A stretch of DNA of 64,000 nucleotides from Streptomyces sp. Root431 (GCF_001426585.1 NZ_LMEI01000001.1:237164-301163); one strand, 5' to 3'; shown: positions 36,174 through 44,723, numbered from the stretch's first letter. A program made the numbers and translations. Notes: a model not told the origin generated them from the letters alone.

Positions 36174-36186
36174 GTGTATAACCGCC
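36174..36186 (+). promoter_or_regulatory. TGTATAACCG element, copy A
   Basis: GTGTATAACCGCC lies 38 bp before the MmpS-like gene. The same 13 bases recur at 36797-36809, and ten of them recur in reverse at 39753-39762. TATAAC looks like a -10 box. Confidence 0.55.
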
Positions 36187-36224
36187 CGATTCATCTGTCA
36201 GTCCATCGGAAGCCGGGCCCTTTC

Positions 36225-36731
36225 ATGCCATCCAGCGAAATCGCTGTAAACACCGAACAGCAGGAGAGCGAACACGAGAGCACCGAGGGCTCGCCGGACC
36301 GGCGGGGGCTGCTGGTCGCCGGAATCGTCCTGCTCGCCTGCCTAGGATTGGCGGGCTACGGCATGCTCGACACCGATGAGCAGCCGAGGCCGCAAGCTGC
36401 GCCAACGGTCGAGGTGATGTACGAGGTCACGGGCACGGGGACCGCCGAGATCTCCTACGCCGCTCGCAGCGAGGACGGCATGGACACGGTCGAGAAGGAC
36501 GTCACCCTCCCCTGGAGGAAGTCAGTTCGGGCGCCTCTCGGCAAGGCCCCGACCGTCGCTGTCGTCCTCGATGGAAAGGGCGGACAGGCGGCCTGCACAC
36601 TGGCGATCCGCGGCAAGCACGTCCAGCGCGCCACCGCCACGGGAGAGTTCGGACGCGCCACGTGTTCCGGCGAGCCACTTACCGGCGAGCCGAATTCCGG
36701 CGAGCTGCTTTCCGGCGACGGCGAAGACTGA
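36225..36731 (+). CDS. MmpS-like membrane-anchored protein
   Basis: The 168-residue protein has one N-terminal transmembrane helix (LLVAGIVLLACLGLAGYGML). The extracellular beta domain contains VEVMYEVTGTGTAEISYAAR, DVTLPWRKSVRAPLG and TLAIRGKHVQRATATGEFGR, the pattern of MmpS/transport-accessory proteins. Two cysteines could form a disulfide. In mycobacteria such proteins assist RND lipid exporters; no MmpL gene is present here. The ATG at 36225 is chosen to start just before the cytoplasmic head. The C-terminal tail has repeats of the type SGEPLTGEPNSGE. Confidence 0.7.
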   Translation: MPSSEIAVNTEQQESEHESTEGSPDRRGLLVAGIVLLACLGLAGYGMLDTDEQPRPQAAPTVEVMYEVTGTGTAEISYAARSEDGMDTVEKDVTLPWRKSVRAPLGKAPTVAVVLDGKGGQAACTLAIRGKHVQRATATGEFGRATCSGEPLTGEPNSGELLSGDGED

Positions 36732-36796
36732 CGGGCCCGACTTCAGGGAACTCACTGTCCGGTTTGCGCGCTCGGGTGCACCGGAGCGGGCAGATC

Positions 36797-36809
36797 GTGT
36801 ATAACCGCC
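36797..36809 (+). promoter_or_regulatory. TGTATAACCG element, copy B
   Basis: An exact 13-base copy of GTGTATAACCGCC lies upstream of the peptidoglycan amidase gene, 108 bp before the ATG at 36917. Confidence 0.55.
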
Positions 36810-36916
36810 GAGCTGTGCGGCGGGCATTCGGGGTTCGAACTCTCGGAAACCACAATGCGATTGACGCCGAAGGGTTTCTGAATCCGTGCTGCCGACCTCG
36901 TTTCCCGTACCACGGC

Positions 36917-38608
36917 ATGAACAGCCGTCGGCGACCGGCCACCGCGCATACTGATCAGCTGCTCACAAGGGATGGGACATTGAGTCCAAGAGGAGCCCGC
37001 GCCAGGCGGGCGAACGGTAAGAAGCACGCGACGTGGCTCGCGGCAGGAGTCGTCGTCCTGGGAGGCACGGGGGTGACCGCCGTCGCCGCCTCGGCCGGTG
37101 GCGAGGACACCGGGCCGGGTGAGGGGACGCAGTCGGCGAAGGCGCACGTGCTGGCCCTGGACGGCAAGGACCCCAGGAAGCGCGCGCTCCCGCGCACCGG
37201 GACACAGACGTTCTCGCTCATCGGCGTCTCGTGGGCGGACAGCAGCGACACCTTCGAGGGCACCGCTCAGATCCGTACCCGCAAGGCCGCCACCGGCGAG
37301 TGGAGCGAATGGCGGGACCTCGACCTCGACGTACGGGCGCCGGAATCCACCGAGGGCGAAGAGCCGGACGTGCGGGGCGCCTCGGAGCCGCTGTGGGTCG
37401 GCCCGTCGGACGGGGTCGAGGCGCGGGTCGTCGCAGACGGCGAAGAGACCGCGGTGCCCGATGCGCTCCGCCTCGACATGATCGACCCCGGCGAGACCGT
37501 CAAGGGCAAGGGCAGCGACGGCAGGAAGGTGAGCGGAAAGGGGGGCGGCAAGCCCACCGTCTCTCCCGACGCCACGCAGGCCACCCCCACCGGCCCCGCA
37601 CCGGAGCCTTCCGATCCCGCACCGACCGACGCGTCGACGACAGTCGCGCCCAGCAACACTCCTGGCGACACGACAGGGGACTCCGGCAGCGGCGAGGCAT
37701 CGCAGCCTCCGACCGAGGAGCCGACGGGTTCGACCGGTACGCCCGAGGACCCGACTCCGTCCACCGCCCCGACCGAGTCCGCCCCGGGCACGGACCCGAC
37801 GGACGCGCCGACGGACGCACCCACCGGGACTCCGACCGACGGGCCCACCGAAGGACCCTCGACCGAGCCCCCCACCAGCGAAGCCCCTACGGACCCGACC
37901 CCCAGCACGGTGCCCACGCAGGAGCCCACCGGACCCGCTCCCACCACCGAGCCGCCCCAAACCCCCGCACCCAGCACCACCACTCCGACCGCTCCGACCG
38001 CTCCCGCCATCGTCAGCCGTGCCGACTGGGGCGCGGACGAGTCGCTCGTCCAAGACCCGCCCTCGTACCTGAACAAGGTCGACGCCGTCTTCGTCCACCA
38101 CACCGCCGGGACGAACGACTACACCTGCGCCGACTCTCCGGCCATCATCCGCGCGATCCTCACGTACCACGTGCGGACGAACGGCTGGAACGACATCGGC
38201 TACAACTTCTTCGTCGACAAGTGCGGAACGGTCTTCGAGGGCCGGGCGGGCGGCGTGGACCGGCCCGTCCTCGGGGCACACACCTACGGGTTCAACAGCT
38301 ACTCCTCGGGCATCTCCCTGCTCGGCAACTACGAGACCGGCGGCACGCCGACGGCCGCGGCCCAGAAGGCCATCGCCGACCTCGCCGCCTGGAAGCTCGG
38401 TCTGCACGGCGTCGACCCGGAGGCCAAGGTGACACTCACCGCCGCCGCCGACACCGGCGTGTGGACGAAGGGCCAAGCCGCCACGCTGAACACCATCTCC
38501 GGACACCGCGACGGCTACGCCACGCTCTGTCCCGGCGCGACCCTCTATTCCGCGCTCCCGGGAATCCGTACGGCCGCGGGCAGTTCCCCGTACGCCACCG
38601 GAAACTGA
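36917..38608 (+). CDS. Secreted N-acetylmuramoyl-L-alanine amidase (peptidoglycan recognition protein type)
   Basis: The 563-residue protein has a membrane-inserting segment (TWLAAGVVVLGGTGVTAVAA), a beta-rich N-terminal domain, and a long Pro/Thr/Ser/Glu linker (about residues 205-360). The C-terminal amidase_2/PGRP domain shows the zinc ligands as VFVHHTAGTNDY and GHRDGYATLCPG, together with GYNFFVDKCGTVFEGRAGGV. It should cleave the lactyl-amide between muramic acid and the stem peptide. An in-frame TTG at 36980 after ACAAGGG is an alternative start giving a shorter signal peptide. Confidence 0.9.
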   Translation: MNSRRRPATAHTDQLLTRDGTLSPRGARARRANGKKHATWLAAGVVVLGGTGVTAVAASAGGEDTGPGEGTQSAKAHVLALDGKDPRKRALPRTGTQTFSLIGVSWADSSDTFEGTAQIRTRKAATGEWSEWRDLDLDVRAPESTEGEEPDVRGASEPLWVGPSDGVEARVVADGEETAVPDALRLDMIDPGETVKGKGSDGRKVSGKGGGKPTVSPDATQATPTGPAPEPSDPAPTDASTTVAPSNTPGDTTGDSGSGEASQPPTEEPTGSTGTPEDPTPSTAPTESAPGTDPTDAPTDAPTGTPTDGPTEGPSTEPPTSEAPTDPTPSTVPTQEPTGPAPTTEPPQTPAPSTTTPTAPTAPAIVSRADWGADESLVQDPPSYLNKVDAVFVHHTAGTNDYTCADSPAIIRAILTYHVRTNGWNDIGYNFFVDKCGTVFEGRAGGVDRPVLGAHTYGFNSYSSGISLLGNYETGGTPTAAAQKAIADLAAWKLGLHGVDPEAKVTLTAAADTGVWTKGQAATLNTISGHRDGYATLCPGATLYSALPGIRTAAGSSPYATGN

Positions 38609-38633
38609 CGAGCACGACCACCACGAACACACC

Positions 38634-38665
38634 GGCGGCCGGGACCCTCACAGGTCCCGGCCGCC
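38634..38665. terminator. Bidirectional terminator between amidase and transpeptidase genes
   Basis: A perfect 13-bp stem (38634-38646 with 38653-38665) with a 6-nt loop lies between two convergent genes. Confidence 0.8.
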
Positions 38666-38684
38666 TGGCGTCGCACGGTGCGAC

Positions 38685-39692
38685 TCAGCCGATGGCTATC
38701 CGCGGGTTCGCCGACGGCTTGACCCAGCCCATGAAGCGGTCCATCGTCGCCCGCGGCACCGACACACAGCCGGCCGTCGCGCCGTTTCCGTTGACGTGCA
38801 GGAAGATCCCGGCACCGCGGCCGGGCACGGCGGGCCACCGGTTGAAGTTGATGACCAGCGCCTTGGCGTACTGCGTCGGGTAGTTGATCAGATGCTCGCT
38901 ACCGCGCTCTCCGGACTCGGTGAGCGGGAAGTCCGCACCCTCCGCGGTATGCATCTGGTTGTAGAACTTCGACTCCGGGTCCTGCACCCACCAGTGGCGG
39001 TCGTCGACCTTGGTGTACGGCATGGCGGTCCCACCGGACTCGACCCCGAAGCCCTCGGTGATCGTGTACGTGCCCGAGGGCGTGGTGTACGTGCTCTGCC
39101 GGCGGGTCGCGCCGTCCACGACACCGTTGGAGCCGACGCGTCCGGCGCTCGTGGAGAACTGCGCCTTCCAGCCGGAGGAGCCCTTCTGCCACGCGGTGAC
39201 AGTGGCGTACGAGCCGCCGGCCTTGACCGTGATGACCTGCGTCGCGTTCCCCACTTCCACCGGCACGGGGAAATCCGGCGCCACGGCGGGCGCGGACGTC
39301 TGCCCCCCGGACCCGCTGCCCGTCCCGCCGCCGACCGAGGTACCCGCGGGCTTCGTCGTGGGAGCCGTGCTTCCGGACGGCTCGGCAGAGGCGGACGGGG
39401 ACGCGGAGGGCGCCACGGAGGGGGATGCCGAGGTGGAGGGTGACACCGAGGCAGAGGGTTCCGCCGAGGTGGCAGCAGATGCGGAGCGTGACGCCGAGGT
39501 GGTGGCGGAGGGCGAGGCGTCCGGACTCGCCGGCGCCGAGCTGTCCCCCGCGGCCTGGTCGTCCAGGTCGGCACCAGGCGCGGCGGAGACCGCGGAACCG
39601 GCGGGCTCCTTCTGGTCGCCACAGGCCGATACGAGAGTCATCGCCCCCACGACGGCCAGCACGGACGCATAGCTACGGGAAGAACGCAGCAC
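38685..39692 (-). CDS. L,D-transpeptidase-like lipoprotein
   Basis: The 335-residue protein has a lipobox (LVSAC, cysteine at residue 24) and a Ser/Ala/Pro-rich spacer to about residue 140. The C-terminal domain contains TTPSGTYTITEGFG, MPYTKVDDRHWWVQDPESKF and the catalytic-type segment IFLHVNGNGATAGCVSVPRA. The His...GC arrangement matches L,D-transpeptidase/YkuD-like enzymes that crosslink or anchor to peptidoglycan, though the canonical SHGC is relaxed to TAGC. It is convergent with the amidase gene and carries the same promoter-like element upstream, so the two may act together on the wall. Confidence 0.82.
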   Translation of the reverse strand: MLRSSRSYASVLAVVGAMTLVSACGDQKEPAGSAVSAAPGADLDDQAAGDSSAPASPDASPSATTSASRSASAATSAEPSASVSPSTSASPSVAPSASPSASAEPSGSTAPTTKPAGTSVGGGTGSGSGGQTSAPAVAPDFPVPVEVGNATQVITVKAGGSYATVTAWQKGSSGWKAQFSTSAGRVGSNGVVDGATRRQSTYTTPSGTYTITEGFGVESGGTAMPYTKVDDRHWWVQDPESKFYNQMHTAEGADFPLTESGERGSEHLINYPTQYAKALVINFNRWPAVPGRGAGIFLHVNGNGATAGCVSVPRATMDRFMGWVKPSANPRIAIG

Positions 39693-39752
39693 GGAATCAA
39701 TCCTCGGTTCGTCGAAACAGCGCGGCGAACACCACCGCGCGTCAATGCGGCC

Positions 39753-39762
39753 CGGTTATACA
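39753..39762 (-). promoter_or_regulatory. TGTATAACCG element, copy C
   Basis: On the minus strand TGTATAACCG lies 60 bp before the start of the L,D-transpeptidase-like gene. This is the third copy of the element found at 36174 and 36797. The rest of 39763-40124 shows no gene. Confidence 0.5.
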
Positions 39763-40124
39763 GGTTCCGCGCTCGTCGACACCAAGCAGCAGACATTACG
39801 GACAGTCGCCGGCGGCGCCGGCCACGTTCCGGACCGCGAGCCTGGTCTGGTGCTGCCCACGCCACAGCGGACTCACCTCGGCGATGAGTTCAAAGGAGCA
39901 AACATTCAGCACAGTGTGCGGCGTGTCACACGCGGGGGCCTCGGGATCGCCATGGGATCATCGTCGTGGCTCCACACCCAGGTTCCACCCAAACCCCAGG
40001 CCAAGAAGGTCAAGGCCCGGTGGGGCAGACCGGAAGCACGCGTTTCGCCTCACCGACGCGAGGCGATCGCCGCACGCGAAAGCACCCCTTCCGGGGCGTC
40101 TTCGCAGGTCAGAACGTTTTTCTA

Positions 40125-40171
40125 TGGTGGGGCGGGTGGGACTCGAACCCACGGCCGACGGATTGTGAGTC
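40125..40171 (-). mobile_element. attachment-site copy: 3' part of the CAT-anticodon tRNA
   Basis: These 47 bases equal 42400-42446, the 3' half of the intact tRNA gene with its encoded CCA, in the same orientation, with a single mismatch (G for A at 40165). The copy ends inside the anticodon arm. This is the expected layout of the distal att site when an element integrates into a tRNA 3' end. The mismatch would change the anticodon CAT to CAC. Confidence 0.75.
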
Positions 40172-40479
40172 TTTGGGATCTTGGCGGCCCTTGGCGTTCA
40201 GTGATCAGGATTGACGTTTCGCCTGGTCAGGATGGGTGTAAGTGCTTCACTCTCTCCTATCCTTGTAAGTCCTTTCCTGTCCTTGCGCCCAAACCCTGTC
40301 CAAACCCGTCCCATCCGCCGGCGGCTCGGCAGCCTGTGTGAGCGTCGTGCCAGCTCAGCAGGTTGGCTCAGACTTGCGCGCGGCAGATTCTCCTTCCCAT
40401 GCGCAGAGGCTCCGCCCCGTACAGAGTGCGGATCCCATGGACCGGGCTGCCCGACCCCGTGCGCTTGCGCGAGTTCGGC

Positions 40480-40714
40480 TATATCTGCCGGCGGCTGCCT
40501 GGTTGACGTAGGGGATGCCGATGATGGACGGCTTGTCCGCCTTGAGCCAGCCTCCGGTGAGTGAACTGGCGGAGGTGACCAGGGAGTCGCGGTCGACATC
40601 TCTGCCGGAGGGCTTGCCCTTACGGAGCATGAGTCCTTGGTCGGCGACGGCGCCCTGGAACAGGAGGTCAGGAGTGAGGTCACCGTTGAAGTCGTCGACG
40701 GTGACGATCGCGGC
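40480..40714 (-). pseudogene. Fragment of an FG-GAP (VCBS) repeat protein
   Basis: The reverse frame reads AIVTVDDFNGDLTPDLLFQG, followed by GAVADQGLMLRKGKPSGRDV and GGWLKADKPSIIGIPYVNQA. DFNGDLTPDLL is a canonical calcium-binding FG-GAP/integrin-type repeat. Only about 78 residues survive, without a start, signal peptide or neighbouring repeats, so it is a decayed remnant. Confidence 0.55.
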
Positions 40715-40805
40715 CGGTCCAGGTGCCGCCGTTGATGAAGCGAGATCGCGAGAAGGAGGAGGCCTCGACAAGGCCGGATCGAGCTTGCGTAGTGGAAGGA
40801 ACACT

Positions 40806-41756
40806 GTGGGAAACGCTGGCAGGTTCACACCCAATGCGAGTGTCCATGCGGAGTTGAACTACGCCCTTCCGGAAGGAGGAGGAGGCTACCGACGCCTGGT
40901 GGAGGAGTGGTTCATCGACGCTGCCGGGAGTTTGAGCGGGGCAGCACTGGACCCGTTCGTGCATGGCCTCGACCTATCGGGGCGTGGAGCGGTGCTGGGT
41001 ACGTCGGGAGTGCCGTACGGCGAACCCGGCGAATTGTGGGGAAGTCTGTTGACCACGAAAACGGCCCGTGGCAGGCGCACGCGTTCCAGCCGGGCCTGGT
41101 CGCCGGCGGAGTGGGAGTCGTTCTTCGACGGTCTTGAGAAGGTCCCCTTCGAGGTGACACTCAAGCTGACGCGGCTCGGTTCGGACGGGTACCCCGCGGG
41201 CCCCTGGTTGAAGGTCACCGCCGAGCGGGACATCGAGGCCCCCGAGTGGGTGCGGCTCATGGCCGATCGATCCTCGGAGGAGTTCTTCGCCCCGGATCAC
41301 TCTCCCGACGTCCAGCGGCAGTGGACCGCGTTCCTGCGCCGCCGGCTGGAGGGGGCAGGGCAGACCTGTCTGTTCGGGTGTTTGACGGACGATGTCGAGA
41401 CGACGACTCAGCGGACGGCTCTGGAAGCCTCGCTGGGGTTGTTCCAGGACGAGACCGTCCCCGAGCTCGACACCACGCTGCGCGGCTACTCGTGGACCAC
41501 CGTGTGCTCGCCCGGTGTCGCGAGCCGTCTCGGAGGCCCTGCCACGCTAAGCGCCACAGGAGCGTTCACGACAGTCACGGAGCTGACCGACGGCGGCTTG
41601 GTGCTGCAGGCGACCGAGGACTTCCGCGGCTACACGCCCGACCGGATCGCCATGGTCTACCGGCAGCTGCGGGCGGTGCTACCGCCCGGCGAACCGGTGG
41701 GCGGACTCTCCGACATGACTCCCAGGCTCGTCTTCGGAAGCCCTGAAGCGCGATAG
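40806..41756 (+). CDS. Hypothetical protein carried in the tRNA-flanked segment
   Basis: This 316-residue protein belongs to no family I recognise. GTG at 40806 is chosen because GGAAGGA lies 5 bp upstream; the open frame before it overlaps the FG-GAP remnant and looks non-coding. Features are RRLVEEWFIDAAGSLSGAAL, WSPAEWESFFDGLEKVPFEV, a DDVETTTQRTALEASLGL segment, and YTPDRIAMVYRQLRAVLPPG near the C terminus. There is no signal peptide or transmembrane helix, so it is probably cytoplasmic. It is the only intact cargo gene of the element. Confidence 0.7.
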   Translation: MGNAGRFTPNASVHAELNYALPEGGGGYRRLVEEWFIDAAGSLSGAALDPFVHGLDLSGRGAVLGTSGVPYGEPGELWGSLLTTKTARGRRTRSSRAWSPAEWESFFDGLEKVPFEVTLKLTRLGSDGYPAGPWLKVTAERDIEAPEWVRLMADRSSEEFFAPDHSPDVQRQWTAFLRRRLEGAGQTCLFGCLTDDVETTTQRTALEASLGLFQDETVPELDTTLRGYSWTTVCSPGVASRLGGPATLSATGAFTTVTELTDGGLVLQATEDFRGYTPDRIAMVYRQLRAVLPPGEPVGGLSDMTPRLVFGSPEAR

Positions 41757-42399
41757 AGTCCGCCTCCACGCAGACAGGGCACAGGCGGCTTGTTCCGGCG
41801 CCGACTTGAGGGCCGAGTACACGTAGGTCACGGGTTGAGGCGGACAGTCGCTTCCGGCAGCACTCGCCAATCAGGCAGCACTCTTCCGTTCGGTCGGCGT
41901 CCAGGCCCTGGGCACAGCACTGGCAGGTGGTACGGAGTCGGTCGAGGACGTGCCTACGGCCTTGGCGGTGAGGCGCGCAATCTTCCTGGTGCCGAGGCCG
42001 GGAATGAGGTGGAGGCGGCGTAGCGGGTGTGGGTGTCCTCGCGGAGCCGGTGTACGGCGACGCTGCCGAGGTGATCAATGAGCGGTGCACCAAGAGAGGC
42101 GGCTGAACGTCCTGTGGGTCGAGACCCAGTGCCGTTCACCGGGGCCCACGGCCGAACCTCGCGGTGCTCGGTTCGTACTCTCGCGGATCACGACGGCGGA
42201 GGCTGTGGGGTGGATCACAGGGGGCTGGACGGGGCCGGGCTTGCGGCGTCCGGGTGACTTGGGCGTGTCGCACCACTCGCGTCCAAACACTCTGTCCCAA
42301 CAATGGTGGGACGCCACGGCGAAGGCTCTGTGTGAGCGCGGTGAGAGTCGTCCGACCAGGAAAAGTCCCTGGTCAGATCGATTCTGCTGCACCGTGCGG

Positions 42400-42476
42400 T
42401 GGTGGGGCGGGTGGGACTCGAACCCACGGCCGACGGATTATGAGTCCGCTGCTCTAACCGGCTGAGCTACCGCCCC
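42400..42476 (-). tRNA. tRNA with CAT anticodon (elongator Met or Ile2)
   Basis: Read on the minus strand, the gene starts GGGGCGGTAGCTCAGCCGG and has a 7-bp acceptor stem (GGGGCGG with CCGCCCC), a TTCGAGTCC T-loop and an encoded CCA end (42402-42400). The anticodon loop is CTCATAA, anticodon CAT. G1-C72 pairing argues against initiator tRNA; elongator Met and lysidine-modified Ile2 cannot be told apart by eye. Its 3' half is duplicated at 40125-40171. Confidence 0.92.
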
Positions 42477-42607
42477 GAACGGTGAGGCGCGTACATGTGT
42501 GCGCGCCGTCTGCCGCAGCATAGCCGCTCATACGATCTCCTGCTCCGGAAGATCGGCTCTGCTGACCATGAAGACCGCGCCGCGCCGCACATGGTTCCCC
42601 CGGACGC

Positions 42608-42636
42608 AAAAAAGGACCCCGAAGGGTCCCTTTTTC
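42608..42636 (-). terminator. Terminator after the tRNA-Asn pair
   Basis: GGACCC/GGGTCC stem with a CGAA loop, flanked by an A-run (42608-42613) and a T-run (42631-42635). It works as an intrinsic terminator in both directions and lies just beyond the 3' end of the tRNA-Asn genes. Confidence 0.85.
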
Positions 42637-42641
42637 TTCTG

Positions 42642-42714
42642 CTCCCCCGACTGGACTCGAACCAGTAACCTGCCGGTTAACAGCCGGCTGCTCTGCCAAT
42701 TGAGCTACAGGGGA
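42642..42714 (-). tRNA. tRNA-Asn (GTT), downstream copy
   Basis: A 73-nt cloverleaf on the minus strand, starting TCCCCTGTAGCTCAATTGG, with anticodon GTT in loop CTGTTAA, T-loop GGTTCGAGTCC and discriminator G. The CCA is not encoded. It is identical to the copy at 42720-42792. Confidence 0.95.
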
Positions 42715-42719
42715 TCGCG

Positions 42720-42792
42720 CTCCCCCGACTGGACTCGAACCAGTAACCTGCCGGTTAACAGCCGGCTGCTCTGCCAATTGAGCTACAGGGGA
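42720..42792 (-). tRNA. tRNA-Asn (GTT), upstream copy
   Basis: An exact 73-nt copy of the gene at 42642-42714, separated from it by only 5 bp. The two must be processed from one transcript. Confidence 0.95.
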
Positions 42793-42928
42793 TTGCTGCG
42801 TTGCATCGAACGTACCCAGTCCGGCCGAACCGGGAGGGCGCTCGCTCGCTGCGAGACATACATTAGCGCAAGCAGGGGGGTGCTCCGCCAATCGGTATCC
42901 CCAGGGCCTCCAGGGAAGGATCGCAGCC

Positions 42929-43240
42929 TTGCGGTACAAGCTGACGTTCGTCGTGGGACTTGCCCTCGGTTACGTGATCGGCACGCGAGCCGGACGCGAG
43001 CGCTACGAGCAGATGAAGAAGTCGGCCAGGGACTTCGCGCAGAACCCGGCCGTGCGCAACGCCGCCGAGTCCGCCGCCCAGACAGGGCGGCAGGTCGCGG
43101 GCAAGGCCGCGCACGTCGTGGGCGAGAAGGTGGGCGACAAGTTGCCGTCCTCGGTGACCGACCGGGTCCACGCGATGCGCGAGCGCAGCCGCGGGAACGG
43201 GCGCGTCGAGGACGACGACTGGGGCACCACCAACACCTGA
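42929..43240 (+). CDS. YtxH-like small membrane-associated protein
   Basis: The 103-residue protein begins with a short hydrophobic anchor ending in a glycine/arginine motif (FVVGLALGYVIGTRAGRERY), the hallmark of YtxH-domain proteins. A long amphipathic helix rich in Ala/Lys/Glu follows, with an acidic tail. The start is TTG at 42929 with GGAAGGA 8 bp upstream. It is highly conserved in streptomycetes, but its function is unknown; an envelope-stress or membrane-organising role is only a guess. Confidence 0.85.
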   Translation: MRYKLTFVVGLALGYVIGTRAGRERYEQMKKSARDFAQNPAVRNAAESAAQTGRQVAGKAAHVVGEKVGDKLPSSVTDRVHAMRERSRGNGRVEDDDWGTTNT

Positions 43241-43278
43241 TCCCCGTCCGGCCCCCGCGTGCGGCAGAATCAAGTGCC

Positions 43279-44718
43279 ATGGGGATAGTCGCCGGACTCG
43301 ACAGCTCTGCAGGATTCACCCGCATCGTCGTCTGTGACGCGGACACGGGTGCCGTACTGCGCCAGGGGTACGCCCCTCACCAGGGCGATCCGAAGGCGGC
43401 CGAGGTCGATCCGCAGACCTGGCTGCTCTCGCTCGGGGAGGCCGCCACCGGCGGGCTCCTGGAGGGCGTGCAGGCCATCGGCGTCTCCGCGCAGCAGCAC
43501 GGGCTCGTGCCGCTCGACGCGCAGGGCGGTCTCGTGCGGCCCGCGCTCGTCGGCAACGACAAGCGGGCGCAGGTCGCCGCCGCCGATCTCGTCGAGTCGC
43601 TGGGCGGCCGCCAGGCGTGGGCCGAGGCCGTGGGCTGCGTCCCGGGGTCCGGGCAGCCCGTCGCCAAGCTGCGCTGGCTGGCCCGTACGGAACCCGAGAA
43701 CGCCCAGCGGACCGCGGCCGTCCTCCAGCCGCACGACTGGCTGGTCTGGCAGCTCCTCGGCCGCCCCGCCCGGCGCACCACCGACCGCGGCGCCGCCTCC
43801 GGCACCGGCTACTGGTCGCCCGGCACGGGCGCGTACCGCCCCGACCTCGTGGAGCTGGCGCTCGGGCACCAGGCCGTGCTGCCCGAGGTCCTCGGCCCGG
43901 CCGAGGCCGCCGGCACCACCCCCGAGGGGCTCCTGATCTCCGCCGGTACCGGCGAGACGATGGCCGCCGCGCTCGGCCTCGGGCTCGGCCCCGGCGACGC
44001 GGTGGTCTCGCTCGGCGCCTCCGGCTCCGTGATGGCCGTCCACCACGAGGCCCTCGCCGACCCCGGCGGCATGATCACCTCCTTCGCCGACGCCACCGGC
44101 ATGCACCTGCCCGTCGTCCCCACCTCCAACGCGGTGCGGGCCCTGCGCGGCACCGCCGAGATGCTGGGCGCCGAGTCGCTGGACGAGCTGTCCGCGCTCG
44201 CGCTCAAGTCGACGCCCGGCGCCTCCGGGCTCGTTCTCCTGCCGTATCTCGAAGGCGAGCGCACCCCCAACCTGCCGCACACCGCGGGCACGCTCAGCGG
44301 GCTGCGGCGCGAGTCGATGAAGCCCGAGCACCTGGCGCGGGCCGCGTTCGAGGGCATGCTCTGCGCGCTCGCCGACGCCATGGACGTCCTGCGCGGGCGC
44401 GGGGTCGAGGTGCGGCGGATCTTCCTGCTCGGCGCCGCGGCCGGCCTCCCGGCCGTCCAGGCCCTCGCTCCGGCCCTCTTCGGCGCTCAGGTCGTCGTCC
44501 CCCAGCCGGCCGACTACGCGGCGCTCGGCGCGGCCCGGCAGGCCGCCTGGGCCCTCGGGGTCGCGCACGGCACGCTGTCGCCCTCCGCTCCCCCGGCCTG
44601 GCAGGGTGCGGCCGCGCAGGTCCTGGAGCCGGGCGAGGAGCTGGCCGCGGGGCAGGCCGTGCGGCAGCAGTACGTGGCCACGCGGGAGCAGATCCACCCG
44701 GGAGCCTTCGGGCAGTAG
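43279..44718 (+). CDS. FGGY-family carbohydrate kinase (xylulokinase-like)
   Basis: The 479-residue protein has the two-domain FGGY fold. Visible are the N-terminal phosphate loop (GLDSSAGFTRIVV), the substrate segment GVSAQQHGLVPLD, LRWLARTEPEN, SGTGYWSPGTG and GDAVVSLGASGSVMAVHHEA, and the second-domain EGMLCALADAMDVLRGRGVE with the LLGAAAGLPAVQALAP adenosine motif. It would phosphorylate a pentulose such as D-xylulose with ATP. No xylose isomerase or sugar transporter gene is adjacent, so the actual sugar is uncertain. The ATG at 43279 starts right at the fold. Confidence 0.9.
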   Translation: MGIVAGLDSSAGFTRIVVCDADTGAVLRQGYAPHQGDPKAAEVDPQTWLLSLGEAATGGLLEGVQAIGVSAQQHGLVPLDAQGGLVRPALVGNDKRAQVAAADLVESLGGRQAWAEAVGCVPGSGQPVAKLRWLARTEPENAQRTAAVLQPHDWLVWQLLGRPARRTTDRGAASGTGYWSPGTGAYRPDLVELALGHQAVLPEVLGPAEAAGTTPEGLLISAGTGETMAAALGLGLGPGDAVVSLGASGSVMAVHHEALADPGGMITSFADATGMHLPVVPTSNAVRALRGTAEMLGAESLDELSALALKSTPGASGLVLLPYLEGERTPNLPHTAGTLSGLRRESMKPEHLARAAFEGMLCALADAMDVLRGRGVEVRRIFLLGAAAGLPAVQALAPALFGAQVVVPQPADYAALGAARQAAWALGVAHGTLSPSAPPAWQGAAAQVLEPGEELAAGQAVRQQYVATREQIHPGAFGQ

Positions 44719-44723
44719 TCAGC

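Larger units (their letters stand above)
40172..42399. mobile_element. Remnant integrative element between tRNA att repeats
   Basis: The segment bounded by the tRNA-derived direct repeats is about 2.2 kb. It has no recognisable integrase, excisionase or replication gene, one intact unknown gene (40806-41756) and a fragment of an FG-GAP repeat protein. Close to the left repeat, 40230-40300 contains clustered short repeats (TCCTATCCTT, TCCTTTCCTGTCCTT) that resemble integrase arm-type sites. 41757-42399 holds only broken frames with no family that I recognise. Confidence 0.6.

Noticed and set aside
40230..40300. Possible CRISPR-like short repeats next to the att copy
   Set aside because: The units are short, irregular and not separated by unique spacers; at most they are integrase arm-type sites.
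41757..42399. A transposase or integrase pseudogene
   Set aside because: Reverse-frame fragments such as LIDHLGSVAVHRLREDTHTR look partly coding-like, but I cannot match them to any recombinase motif.
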